From positions 1 through 12,729 of the forward strand of contig DEML01000118.1 in the NCBI GenBank assembly GCA_002359185.1: a stretch of DNA of 12,729 nt, written 5' to 3'. Below are positions 1 to 9,780 of this stretch, in pieces. This DNA comes from Planctomycetaceae bacterium UBA2671. GTDB lineage: Bacteria > Planctomycetota > Planctomycetia > Planctomycetales > Planctomycetaceae. The position numbers and the translations under genes are program-made. Position 1 is the first letter of the stretch, and each line of letters begins with the position of its first letter. The notes below the pieces were generated by a model. It was not told the origin of the DNA. It searched no databases and saw only the letters and a list, made by a program, of their open reading frames with translations.

Positions 1-873
1 TACAGGGTTATGCAGGGACGACTCATTAGCTGGGGAGTGCTGATCGGATTAATTTCCTGCTTCCGATCTTATCTCCCGGACGGAGTTGGACAACATCGAA
101 CACGTGTTGCAGGTGTCACATTACTTGGGTTTATCTCTGTTTTTTTAGTGGGCATCAGCCTGATCGGCATCATGCATCAATTTGCCTGGATGCCGAAAGA
201 TCGATTATTGACTTCAAGCTTTAATGACATTATCGGCTCAACGAATACTGAAAAACAATTGGGAAATATTGGTGTGGCAGTACACACTTATCACGATTCC
301 AGTGAAACACTTCCTTCTGGTGCTATTTATAGTGAGGACGGACAAGCTCTTCACAGCTTGTGGACTCAACTGCTGTCCTACTTGAATCACGACGAGTTAT
401 TTGAACAGATTGACTTAAACACTTCTTGGAATTCAGAAGAAAACCTAAAAACATTCGGTCAGGAATTAACTAACATCCACGTCAAGCAATATGACAATCA
501 ATTTGATGTCAAGTATGTCAATTACCGAACAGGTATTAAGCTTCCTGCCGTTCCCTTCGCAGCAAATTCAAGAGTCTTTCCAAGAAATAAGAATCTGAGT
601 TTGAGCGATATTACCGATGGAACAGCGCGAACTTTGATGTTCGGTGAGATCACTGAAAATCTTGAACCATGGGGCCAACCGGGACATTTACGGGACCCAA
701 TATTGGGCATGAATAAGCATCCCTATGGATTTGGCGCAACTTGGAATTCCCACCAAGTCAATTTCTTATTTTGCGATGGACACGTCTCCACATTAAGTGA
801 TGCAATTGACCCGGAAGTCCTGAAAATATTTTCCACACCCAATGCAGGGGAAGAATTTCCTGAAGAATTTTGA
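1..873 (+). CDS. DUF1559 domain protein with membrane-spanning N-terminus (5' end probably outside window)
   Basis: The reading frame is open to the first base of the window, and the first in-window ATG (position 10) has no well-spaced ribosome binding site, so I treat this as the 3' part of a longer gene. Counting from that ATG (287 residues), hydrophobic segments lie at about 4-19 and 33-56. The DUF1559 core starts near residue 80 with EKQLGNIGVAVHTYHDSSET, matching the family's usual NLKQIGLALHNYHD-type block. It continues with LSDITDGTARTLMFGE (198-213) and ends with NFLFCDGHVSTLS (251-263). DUF1559 proteins are abundant in Planctomycetota and normally begin with a type IV pilin-like leader. 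This one instead has polytopic membrane helices, and the usual H-X9-DG motif is shortened to H248-X7-DG. The globular part is probably outside the cytoplasmic membrane. Its function is unknown. The family call is secure; the true start is not visible. Confidence 0.85.
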   Translation, partial: YRVMQGRLISWGVLIGLISCFRSYLPDGVGQHRTRVAGVTLLGFISVFLVGISLIGIMHQFAWMPKDRLLTSSFNDIIGSTNTEKQLGNIGVAVHTYHDSSETLPSGAIYSEDGQALHSLWTQLLSYLNHDELFEQIDLNTSWNSEENLKTFGQELTNIHVKQYDNQFDVKYVNYRTGIKLPAVPFAANSRVFPRNKNLSLSDITDGTARTLMFGEITENLEPWGQPGHLRDPILGMNKHPYGFGATWNSHQVNFLFCDGHVSTLSDAIDPEVLKIFSTPNAGEEFPEEF

Positions 874-987
874 GGAATTATTGTCATTAGCCTCGTGTGG
901 GATCCTTATGTTATCTTCTTGTAACGATTTCAGACCAATTTCCTAGAAATAAAGTCGGTTTGCTTCATCAATATGTCACAATATAAA

Positions 988-1061
988 TGCACCTGGCGGG
1001 ATTCGAACCCACGACCTGCGGTTTAGGAAACCGCCGCTCTATCCTACTGAGCTACAGGCGC
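988..1061 (-). tRNA. tRNA-Arg (anticodon CCU)
   Basis: On the minus strand the 74-nt sequence folds as a complete cloverleaf. The acceptor arm is GCGCCTG with CAGGTGC (one G-U pair), and the D arm is GCTC/GAGC. The anticodon arm is GCGGT-TTCCTAA-ACCGC with anticodon CCT, and the T arm is GTGGG-TTCGAAT-CCCGC. The discriminator base is A (position 988). The bases after it read TTT, so the 3' CCA is not encoded and must be added enzymatically. The tRNA would read AGG codons. It stands alone between two protein genes, and I see no convincing terminator after it. Confidence 0.97.
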
Positions 1062-1163
1062 TGAAATAGTTTTTGGGAGCTTCTCTCGTCATTATTTGGA
1101 ATGTAAGAGTTTATCGTTCGCCGGATAAGTTTGCATCTTGAAAATATGTGACTTTCTCGGATA

Positions 1164-2042
1164 TCAATTCACAGAGACTTTCAGTTTCTGAGCGAGTTCG
1201 TGAATTTGCTGAAGTGTGCTTTCTTCTGGAGCAAAAGGACTTTCCGTAATGGCGGCTCGGTAAGCGGGGGAATTTTCCTGAGAGTCGACATGCCTGACGA
1301 GCGACTCGACAGTTTTCGCCAGCTTTTCTGGGCCTGCAAAGGCTGCCGGATCGATGGCAATGATAAAATGTTCGAAGCGTTCATTCAGCGGGCCGCGTGT
1401 TTTTTCCGGAGGAGTTTTTGCACCTGTTAAACCACTCGTCAGCAGGCATTGCAACAAGCCAAGAGAAGCAGAAAGCTCTGCTGGAATTTGATGTCTTAGA
1501 GGACGGTCCACACCAAATGAAAATTCATAGCCGATGGTCGCTTCATGAGCCGGGACTGCAAAAGCTGCAGGCTGCCGACCGAAAAAGGTCTGTTCTTCCA
1601 GCTCGGCTTCCATCTCTGGTGATGAGGGAGGGCTTGTTAAACAGCAGCCGATCATCCCTGCCTGGGCCACCAGTCGAGCATAAACGAGGGGACTTCCCAG
1701 ATTCTGACTGTTCGATATGACAACCGCCCCAATCCCAACCGCTTTTGCTTTCTCAATCGCCTCAGTCGTTCCTTTGGAAGCGGCGACATGCCCCATGCCT
1801 TCATTGGCATCAATCCAGGCGGTCGCGGGTGTTTCCGATTTCTTCATCGAGAGTGCACGAGGGTCGATATCGCCAAGATCAATCGATTTCACAGACTCGA
1901 CAACACTCAGGCAACCGAACTCACTGCGCCCCATGATATCAGCATCAATCATTCGCTGAGCCACCGTTTCCGCCTCGACCGCATACATCCCTTTCTTGAT
2001 CAGGATTGCCGCCAGAAGTTTTCGCATTTCAGAAGCAGTCAT
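1164..2042 (-). CDS. Ldh_2-family (malate/L-lactate dehydrogenase-like) protein, probably catalytically inactive
   Basis: From ATG at 2042 the product has 292 residues. I chose this start because GAGG (2052-2049) sits 6 nt before it and the sequence begins at the family's usual N-terminal helix (MTASEMRKLL). A TTG at 2075 and an ATG at 2054 in the same frame lack a binding site. The fold signature is clear: DANEGMGHVAASKGTTEAIE (78-97) and AVGIGAVVISNSQNLGSPLV (101-120), then a G-x-x-P-x-A-F-A-V-P block (155-164). The family's key motifs are altered. SHG in the N-terminal GxDSHG motif reads EFG (41-43), and NSNHFG reads NSQNLG (111-116), so both hallmark histidines are gone. The DMATS and HKGYGL region appears shortened to residues 171-208, which explains a length below the usual 330-360. 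I infer a pseudoenzyme or a protein with a new role. No cofactor or substrate can be assigned. Confidence 0.8.
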   Translation of the reverse strand: MTASEMRKLLAAILIKKGMYAVEAETVAQRMIDADIMGRSEFGCLSVVESVKSIDLGDIDPRALSMKKSETPATAWIDANEGMGHVAASKGTTEAIEKAKAVGIGAVVISNSQNLGSPLVYARLVAQAGMIGCCLTSPPSSPEMEAELEEQTFFGRQPAAFAVPAHEATIGYEFSFGVDRPLRHQIPAELSASLGLLQCLLTSGLTGAKTPPEKTRGPLNERFEHFIIAIDPAAFAGPEKLAKTVESLVRHVDSQENSPAYRAAITESPFAPEESTLQQIHELAQKLKVSVN

Positions 2043-2228
2043 TAGGAGCCTCATGGTGTCTGTTTTTGACTTCAATATGTTAAAATCTTTTTCAGGTTTT
2101 ATTCTAAGTCAAATTCCAGACAAACTCCAATCCTGACAACCTGTGCACCTGACAATCAGACTTATGAATGTTCTCAGGACTACTTTTAAAAAAGTCTTTC
2201 AGGAGTATTAATGAGTATATCACTGGAA

Positions 2229-2356
2229 AGGATAGCCCAGATAGCTCCGCTATCTGGGTGGACGAAGTCCACAAGTGGATTTCAGTTTGATGATCGAATT
2301 TTCTCACAGGCTTCTTACGGTTTCGCCGCCCCGAAAGAATCTTTCGGGGCTATCCT
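2229..2356. repeat. 128-bp palindrome-rich element with perfect 10-bp terminal inverted repeats (MITE/REP-like)
   Basis: The element starts with AGGATAGCCC (2229-2238) and ends with its exact reverse complement GGGCTATCCT (2347-2356). Inside are a 10-bp perfect hairpin with loop TCC (2236-2258) and a second 10-bp perfect hairpin with loop AAT (2328-2350). Between them, GTGGAC (2258-2263) and GTGGA (2275-2279) compete for the same GTCCAC (2267-2272). There is no credible coding sequence and no obvious target-site duplication. It looks like a non-autonomous mobile repeat or a REP-type palindromic cassette. Copy number cannot be judged from one window. Confidence 0.6.
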
Positions 2357-2375
2357 GATACCCACGTTTAACCAT

Positions 2376-2381
2376 TATAAT
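2376..2381 (+). promoter_or_regulatory. Candidate -10 box for the small membrane protein gene
   Basis: A perfect TATAAT lies 76 bp before the ATG at 2458, just after the palindromic element. The matching -35 position (about 2353-2358, TCCTGA) is poor and falls on the end of the element. A second candidate -10, TATAGT, is at 2417-2422. Suggestive only. Confidence 0.3.
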
Positions 2382-2457
2382 CCATGAAGAACTCCCCCAA
2401 AAAACTGCAACTGAATTATAGTTTTGAGTGGTCATCAGATCGATAAGTGGAAAGAAA

Positions 2458-2664
2458 ATGACAGACGAAACAAATCATCAATCCAGCAGTACACGGGTTG
2501 CAATTCTGAAAATAGTCTTCGCTGGAGTCACCACAATCTGTGTTGCCATCGCGGCTGCCGTCACTGCAATTTTGACAGATGTCGTCTCACTGGGAATAAC
2601 TGCCTGGGTCGCGACCGCTATTATTGGAACCGCCGCCATGCTTTCCTCTGCGAAGAACAGCTGA
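2458..2664 (+). CDS. Small two-helix membrane protein, unknown function
   Basis: This is a 68-residue product starting at ATG 2458, chosen because GGAAAG (2449-2454) gives a plausible ribosome binding site and because the GTG at 2428 in the same frame has none. Residues 1-13 (MTDETNHQSSSTR) are polar. Two hydrophobic stretches follow, at about 14-39 (VAILKIVFAGVTTICVAIAA and onward) and 43-62 (VSLGITAWVATAIIGTAAML), with a single Asp at 41 between them and a short polar tail (SSAKNS). The hydrophobic pattern and binding site support a real gene. It stands alone on the plus strand, facing the end of the DUF1501 operon. I do not recognise a family and see no catalytic motif. Confidence 0.6.
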   Translation: MTDETNHQSSSTRVAILKIVFAGVTTICVAIAAAVTAILTDVVSLGITAWVATAIIGTAAMLSSAKNS

Positions 2665-2694
2665 TTCGTATCAATGAAATTTGCAGATGAACGT

Positions 2695-2727
2695 AAAAAA
2701 ACTCACTGATCAAATTGATCAGTGAGT
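2695..2727 (-). terminator. Rho-independent terminator of the cytochrome/DUF1501 operon
   Basis: A perfect 12-bp stem (ACTCACTGATCA at 2701-2712 with TGATCAGTGAGT at 2716-2727) has a 3-nt loop and is followed on the minus strand by a run of six to seven T (2701-2695). It begins 33 nt after the DUF1501 stop codon. On the plus strand no T run follows, so it serves leftward transcription. Confidence 0.85.
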
Positions 2728-2760
2728 AGACACGGAAATTACAGGCAAACCTTTTGATGC

Positions 2761-4236
<1,476 letters not shown>

Positions 4237-4292
4237 CGTGTTCTCCAATGAATTGAATGGTTGAATTGTCAGGTATTAAGCGGGTCGACGTC

Positions 4293-7200
4293 TTATCGGT
4301 TAAACAGGAATGAAGGACTGTTAATCAAGGCCCATGTTAAATCCTGAGCAGCAGTCAGGCGTTGATTCTCAGTCAGTTTTTTACTCATCTCAAAGTCAGC
4401 TCGAAGTTGAACGACGCTTGGAGCATCCTTAACAGGTTCTTGAGCGGCGGCTAAACTTGCTTCCAGATTCTGCAACTGAGCATCGGGTGGCAGTGGTTTC
4501 TTTGCTTCAGCAACAGCCTGCTTGAGGGCAATATATTTGTCATCGAATCGCTGATAGAACTCGATCAGAGTCGCAGTCTGTTCGGGAGTGCGTTCTTCAG
4601 GAGTCAGTTTGACAAGAGCCTGGACTTCGTGTGGCAATCCCAGCGGAATTTTAGGCTCCGCAGTTGTGACAGAAATCCGGAATCTTCCCAACCAGTGATT
4701 TTTATCCTGATAGTTTTGCTTGAGGATAAATTTAAACTCAGACGCACCCGACGCAGGGGTAGGATTTTTAATTTCAAACGTGGCCCAGTGAGTTTTTCCC
4801 TGTTGAGGCGAGACCGCCCATCCATTTGCGTTCGGTTTGACTTGGCCATCAATCGCAGTTTTGACATCGTAGCTACCCTGGCTGAAATCAGCCTGAGCGT
4901 TCTGCAACATCAATTGATGTGGTACAGGTTTCTCTTCGGAAAGATCACTTTTAAAGACTTCGAATTCGGTCAACACGAAATTCCCGCCACCCAGTCCGGG
5001 ACCATTCCCGGGGAGTGAAGGGTCTGTGAGTGCTTCCAGTCGAATGGCTGTCACTTTTGACAAATCTGTTTGAGTAATCAATTCGTAAGAGCCCAAGCCC
5101 GGTTTGACAGAGGCAATAATTGAGCCGTCTTCCTGAAGTTTCAGATCGGCTTTATTGGAAGCGACCAGAGAAGTTGGACGCAACACCTGCCACTCGACAC
5201 TCGCTTCAGACTGTTGTTTGGCGATCCACTCCTGAAGAGGTTGCTCGATCGATTCGGAATGTTTGGCCAGATTCTCCTCGGCTTGAGCAATTTTCTTCTG
5301 ACGCTCCTGCTCAGCCAGTTCCCGTTTAGGAGCCAATTCGATTTTGTAATCGGTGAGAGTCTTCTCAGCTTCTTGAATTTCAGCAAGTCGTTCCTGTTCT
5401 TTCTTTTCCCGGATTGACTTCCACCAGGCTTCTTTCTCTGCCAGCTTCTGTTCAAGTTCCTGATGGGACTCAGCAACGGTTTCAAAAATCGGCAGCGCGA
5501 CTTCAATCTCTTTGACAGTAGCCGGTCGATTCAGAATCTTCAGATACAGGGCATCGATCAATTCCTGATTTCCGGGAATTGAGTTAACAAGTTTCGGAAT
5601 CGCGTTATTCGGATCAGCAATCGCATCCGCGACTGTTTTTCCGCTGACCATCGCCATGATCGGTCCGAGTTGAACTTCGTTGGAGCGTTCACATTCGCAA
5701 GCGCTTTCGCGGTTTGGGCGCCCGAAGTTACTCAGGAAACCATCTTCCAGTTTAATTTGAGAATCCGATAAAGCCGCAGCCCGTGTTCCTGCTGGAACTC
5801 CCGGAATATGACTTTGTGAACCCGTCACCTGATGAATGGCATCGAACAAAGTTTCGGCTGGCAGGCGACGAGCCTGGGCATGCGAGAAGTTAATGGTGTC
5901 ATCTTCGTTCCATTTGTTTGTCGCAATCGAAAGCTGATACGTCCTCGATTTGCAGATGATTCGCACAATATGCTGGACATCGAAGTCGGAATTGATGAAC
6001 TCTTCCGTCAAATAATCGAGCAATTCCGGATTCGTCGGAGGATTGCCGGCTCGGATATCATCGATCGGTTCGATAATCCCGATTCCGAACAGATATCCCC
6101 ACAAACGATTGACATAACTGCGGGCAAAATAGCGGTTATCGGGAGCGACCATCCAGGCAGCGAGTTGTTCTCGGCGAGTCGCATCTTCAGTAGTTTCAAA
6201 TGTGCTTTCATAGGGGAATGTCGGTGGAGCAATTTCATTCGTTCGTTGATGAATGACATCCCCCTGTTTCTGGTCGACCACCATCTCATAAAGCGGTTTA
6301 CCAGACTCCACAGCCGTGCCGCCAATATTCTTACCTTTTGATTCCGGATCAGCTTTCAATCCAACCTGAGCAAAGAAAGCCGCCGTTTCGTAATATTGAT
6401 CCTGGGTCCATTTTTCGAAAGGGTGGTCGTGACATTTATTGCAGTTGAAACGCACTCCCAGAAACAGGTGTGTCGTATTCTCCATCGTATTTTCAGGATC
6501 GCGAAGAATCTTGAAGTACGAGGCTGGAGGATTTGCTTTGTTGGACCCAGTAGCCGTCAGGATTTCCCGGACGAATTCATCATAAGGACGGTTTTCTGCG
6601 ATTTGTTTTTGAATCCACTCACGAAACAGATTCGCACCTTCGCGTCCGAGGAACTTTCCGTTGACCTGCAGCAGGTTGGCCCATTTGTTGGTAAAGTGGG
6701 CATTGTAGTCTTCAGAACCGACCAGATAGTCGATATAGCGATCCCGTTTTTCCTGAGTTGGACGCTGATCGGCGATAAATGCTTCAACGGCTTCGGCTGT
6801 GGGAGGCAGACCTGTTAAATCGAGTGTAACACGTCGCATGAATTCCGCATCAGAGGTCAGCTGTGAAGGTTGAATTTTCATACGTTGCCATTTATTGGCA
6901 ACCAGTTCATCAATTTGATTGAAGGTCGGCGGATCCTGCCAGACAAACTCGTCTCGATCTCCCATGACCGTCAAAGTTGTCGCGGCATAGGCGCCTTCAT
7001 GACGAGCCAGAATCGGTGCTTCTCCACGGCGAATGGAAGTCAAAAGTCCACTGCTGTTGATCGTGGCAACTTCCGTATTTCCACTTTCGATAAACGATTC
7101 GTAAGTGACATCCCGTTGTGCTCCATCGGCATAGGTTGCAACAACGCGGACCTGTTGTTTGGAGTTGATCGACTGAATCGTCGGGTTTTTCGGAAAGACA

Positions 7201-9407
7201 TCGATCGAAACCACACGCGGTGTTTTCAGATCAAGTGCGGCTCCGCCGGCAATCCAGTTTCTAAGGAGCTGATAGTATTTGTGATCGGCAGTGATTAACT
7301 GCCCGCCGACATGTGGCACTCCGCCAATTGCTTTCAGGAGCATTAGCGATTCATCTGGAGCAGCGGTATTCATACGGCGAGAGGCGTGATCGTCGGTCAA
7401 TGCCCGGACATCGAAAATGGGATCGTAACCCCGCAGGGAAAGTTTGAAACCGGCTTTTCCCTGAGCAGATCCGTGACAGGTTCCCTGATTACAGCCCAGT
7501 TTCGAAAGCACCGGCATCACATCGTGAACATAATCGACATTCAAGCCCGCATCCTGCTGGGAAATTGTAACAGGCAAAGAGGCTTCAAGACCTTGAATGG
7601 AAACCTTGACAGCTGTTTGGCCATTTGAGCGAGGTTCCAGCAAGCCGAGAGGATCAATGGAGGCAAATTTCTGATCGACAGTAAATTTGACAGAGCGAGT
7701 GACATCAATTTGATCGCCTGATTTTAATGTGGCCATCACGACCAGTTGAGCATAATCCAGAGGATCGTTGAATTGAATTTCAGCCGGCGTGATCGCAATC
7801 GATGCAATCTCAGCAGTCACTTCTGATTTCTCATCTGTTGCTGGATTCAAGTTTCCAAACTTCCAGTCTGAAGATCCGACTGCCAGTTGAGTCTGCTCAC
7901 CAGTCGTTGGATAAATCGCTAACTCCTGAGTCTGCTCGACCGAGCCAGCATCGAAAATTCGCAGGTTGCCATCGGTACTGGCAACTGCGATTTGCTTTCC
8001 CTCTGGATGGTATGCAATCGCATAACAGCCACGTCCGGGAATCTGCTTTTTGGAAATCAGCTTGACCCCTTCGACCCGTAAATCCTCAATCATCTTTTTC
8101 TGTTCGGGCTTTCTGCTGGCAACACGCTCTTCGAGAATCTTTTTGATCTCATCGGGAAGTCCACCATCGACGCCGTACTGATAAACCGTCAGATAACCCG
8201 TCCCGTTGTCGCTGCTGACCACTGCCAGTTGAGACGCATCGGGACTGTAAGCAACATCGAAAATTCGACCGGAAGTCGCAGGAAGTTCACGAACCAGATT
8301 GGCATCATCACCAATCACGCGTTTCGTCAAGCGCTCCATACGATACGTTCGCGGCACCCCATCGGCTCCGCCGATCAGGATTTCATTCCGTGCCGGATGG
8401 GTTTCGACAGCCGCCAATCCACCTTTAAGGGCTCCCGGCGTAATAGAGGTAATATTGTCGACAAACCGCTGAGTCTCAAATTCGATGAGCTTAGCCGTTT
8501 GATCTCGACCAACAGAAACGATGTGTGCACCATCAATAGAAAACGTGGTATCGAGAACCCAGTCGCCGTGCGAACCCTGAAAAAGGACTTCTTTACCAGT
8601 CGCCGCTTCAATGACCCGCAACGTGTTATCTGCACAACCAAAAGCGATTTTTGTTCCATCCGGAGACCAGCTGGCTCCATAGACCGTATCGTAAGTCACC
8701 TGCACGGAACTCAGCAGTTTCTTAGTCGCGACATCCCAGACTTGGACTTCTCCCATACGAGCGGGGGCTCCGCCTGTGACGGCAAGTTTCGTTCCATCAG
8801 GAGAAAACTTGACCGATTCAATCCGGTCGGAAACGCCGATCAAACGCGCCACAATTCCACTGCCATCGGCATGATGAATCAGCACTTCATGATGACCAGC
8901 TGCGGCCAGCAATTTGCCATCTGGCGAATAATCGATGGCAGTTGTGACAGGTGGTCGGCTGTAAACAGGAGGATGGGCCGCATCGTACACGGCAATGGCT
9001 GAAGCAGGAGTATCATCGATAGCTCCCTGTTCAATCCAGCTTTTCACCAAATCAATCTGTTCGGGGGAAAGCGGAGCCTTTTCCTTTGGCATTGCGGCTA
9101 CACCGTCGACTGGCGTGATCTGATCCAGCAGATAACTGGCTTTGGCATCTCCGGCAACAACAGCAGCCGATTCCGATTCGCCTCCTTTGAGGAGCGATTG
9201 AAAATCGGTCATTATATAGTCACCGAGCGGCTTAGCCGGCTGATGACAACCCTGGCAATGAGCCTGGAAAATCGGTTTGATTTGCGTGTGATAGCTGACG
9301 GATTCCTGGGGAGTATCTGCTCCGGGGGTTTCTTCAGCGTGGAGGTGGGGCGTTATCGCAAAGGCGGCGATCAACAGCAGGAGGGAAGGTGTGCGTGCAT
9401 TAATCAT
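4293..9407 (-). CDS. Giant secreted cytochrome c / WD40 / Ig-like / DUF1549 / DUF1553 protein
   Basis: The product is 1704 residues with a Sec signal peptide (hydrophobic core about 9-18, likely cleavage after LHA at 22-24). Domains run in this order. A planctomycete cytochrome segment has heme motif CQGCH (51-55). WD40-type blades span about 154-490, with repeated YSPDG/FSPDG/WSPDG motifs at 160, 201 and 247. An Ig-like (BIG2-type) domain lies at about 535-617. A second cytochrome segment has an unusual CX4CH motif (Cys639, Cys644, His645), and another Ig-like domain is at about 732-815. DUF1549 spans about 828-1018 and contains CNKCHDHPFEKW (989-1000). DUF1553 starts near 1075, with RSYVNRLWGYLFG (1096-1108) and the late block SPSFLFNR (1697-1704). 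Between the main part of DUF1553 and its last residues lie a charged coiled coil (about 1310-1400) and a jelly-roll-like segment (about 1405-1585). It is the first gene of an operon with DUF1501. Family precedent suggests periplasmic or surface redox or polymer-related work; the reaction is unknown. The ATG at 9407 has only a weak GGA nearby. Confidence 0.93.
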   Translation of the reverse strand: MINARTPSLLLLIAAFAITPHLHAEETPGADTPQESVSYHTQIKPIFQAHCQGCHQPAKPLGDYIMTDFQSLLKGGESESAAVVAGDAKASYLLDQITPVDGVAAMPKEKAPLSPEQIDLVKSWIEQGAIDDTPASAIAVYDAAHPPVYSRPPVTTAIDYSPDGKLLAAAGHHEVLIHHADGSGIVARLIGVSDRIESVKFSPDGTKLAVTGGAPARMGEVQVWDVATKKLLSSVQVTYDTVYGASWSPDGTKIAFGCADNTLRVIEAATGKEVLFQGSHGDWVLDTTFSIDGAHIVSVGRDQTAKLIEFETQRFVDNITSITPGALKGGLAAVETHPARNEILIGGADGVPRTYRMERLTKRVIGDDANLVRELPATSGRIFDVAYSPDASQLAVVSSDNGTGYLTVYQYGVDGGLPDEIKKILEERVASRKPEQKKMIEDLRVEGVKLISKKQIPGRGCYAIAYHPEGKQIAVASTDGNLRIFDAGSVEQTQELAIYPTTGEQTQLAVGSSDWKFGNLNPATDEKSEVTAEIASIAITPAEIQFNDPLDYAQLVVMATLKSGDQIDVTRSVKFTVDQKFASIDPLGLLEPRSNGQTAVKVSIQGLEASLPVTISQQDAGLNVDYVHDVMPVLSKLGCNQGTCHGSAQGKAGFKLSLRGYDPIFDVRALTDDHASRRMNTAAPDESLMLLKAIGGVPHVGGQLITADHKYYQLLRNWIAGGAALDLKTPRVVSIDVFPKNPTIQSINSKQQVRVVATYADGAQRDVTYESFIESGNTEVATINSSGLLTSIRRGEAPILARHEGAYAATTLTVMGDRDEFVWQDPPTFNQIDELVANKWQRMKIQPSQLTSDAEFMRRVTLDLTGLPPTAEAVEAFIADQRPTQEKRDRYIDYLVGSEDYNAHFTNKWANLLQVNGKFLGREGANLFREWIQKQIAENRPYDEFVREILTATGSNKANPPASYFKILRDPENTMENTTHLFLGVRFNCNKCHDHPFEKWTQDQYYETAAFFAQVGLKADPESKGKNIGGTAVESGKPLYEMVVDQKQGDVIHQRTNEIAPPTFPYESTFETTEDATRREQLAAWMVAPDNRYFARSYVNRLWGYLFGIGIIEPIDDIRAGNPPTNPELLDYLTEEFINSDFDVQHIVRIICKSRTYQLSIATNKWNEDDTINFSHAQARRLPAETLFDAIHQVTGSQSHIPGVPAGTRAAALSDSQIKLEDGFLSNFGRPNRESACECERSNEVQLGPIMAMVSGKTVADAIADPNNAIPKLVNSIPGNQELIDALYLKILNRPATVKEIEVALPIFETVAESHQELEQKLAEKEAWWKSIREKKEQERLAEIQEAEKTLTDYKIELAPKRELAEQERQKKIAQAEENLAKHSESIEQPLQEWIAKQQSEASVEWQVLRPTSLVASNKADLKLQEDGSIIASVKPGLGSYELITQTDLSKVTAIRLEALTDPSLPGNGPGLGGGNFVLTEFEVFKSDLSEEKPVPHQLMLQNAQADFSQGSYDVKTAIDGQVKPNANGWAVSPQQGKTHWATFEIKNPTPASGASEFKFILKQNYQDKNHWLGRFRISVTTAEPKIPLGLPHEVQALVKLTPEERTPEQTATLIEFYQRFDDKYIALKQAVAEAKKPLPPDAQLQNLEASLAAAQEPVKDAPSVVQLRADFEMSKKLTENQRLTAAQDLTWALINSPSFLFNR

Positions 9408-9780
9408 TGGCGTTATCCAAACTTCGGCAGTGAGCGACAGTCCGGTGAATGCAGGTGCGTGCAGGAATAAGCACGCATTAAGCAGGCATCAGGAACGGAC
9501 ATTGACTCATCTAACGAAGATCGTACGAAACAAACGTCGTTAAGTAATGCCGATCCGCTGCAAGGCGTCCGCGCTTTGGTTGAGGTCATCTCAATTTCGA
9601 CGCGGGAGTGGGTGACCTGAATTTGGCGAGTACGAAATTAAACAGTCGTTAAACTTTCAACTTCGCCTACGGAACGCCCCAACAGGTGCGGTAGCCGAAT
9701 CACTCAATTCGGCAGGCAGGTTCATATCTATGATTATGGATGACAAATTCAAGAAATTCAAGATAACTCTTGAAAATTTT
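9408..9780. other. Intergenic region upstream of the cytochrome operon and downstream of the DUF6580 gene
   Basis: No coding sequence is supported in these 373 bp. On the minus strand it should hold the promoter and leader of the cytochrome/DUF1501 operon, but I find no convincing -35/-10 pair. Small inverted repeats are present: TGCGTGC/GCACGCA (9456-9477, 8-nt loop, about 50 bp before the start codon), AGGTCA/TGACCT (9583-9618), and GCCGAAT/ATTCGGC (9694-9713, 6-nt loop). None has a T run. Confidence 0.6.
9750..9774 (-). terminator. Weak candidate terminator after the DUF6580 gene
   Basis: A 7-bp stem TTCAAGA/TCTTGAA (9757-9774, 4-nt loop) starts 6 nt after the stop codon. It is followed on the minus strand by a loose T-rich stretch (TTTCTT). 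The stem is AT-rich and the tail is interrupted, so termination may be poor. Confidence 0.3.

Noticed and set aside
988..1061. tRNA as an attachment site for an integrated element
   Set aside because: No integrase gene and no repeated 3' tRNA fragment are visible in the window.
2104..2307. 67-codon minus-strand reading frame across the palindromic element
   Set aside because: Much of it (2229-2307) is the hairpin repeat read as protein. There is no ribosome binding site and no domain, and the palindromic content explains it.
4237..4248. TTG start at 4248 for DUF1501
   Set aside because: The TTG overlaps the GGAG that serves the ATG at 4236; the extra four residues add nothing to the Tat leader.
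8229..9002. 257-codon plus-strand frame inside the giant cytochrome gene
   Set aside because: It is antisense to the WD40 region; its length comes from repeated codon patterns on the coding strand.
9694..9713. GCCGAAT/ATTCGGC hairpin as a terminator
   Set aside because: No T run follows on either strand, and it is about 70 bp from the nearest stop codon.
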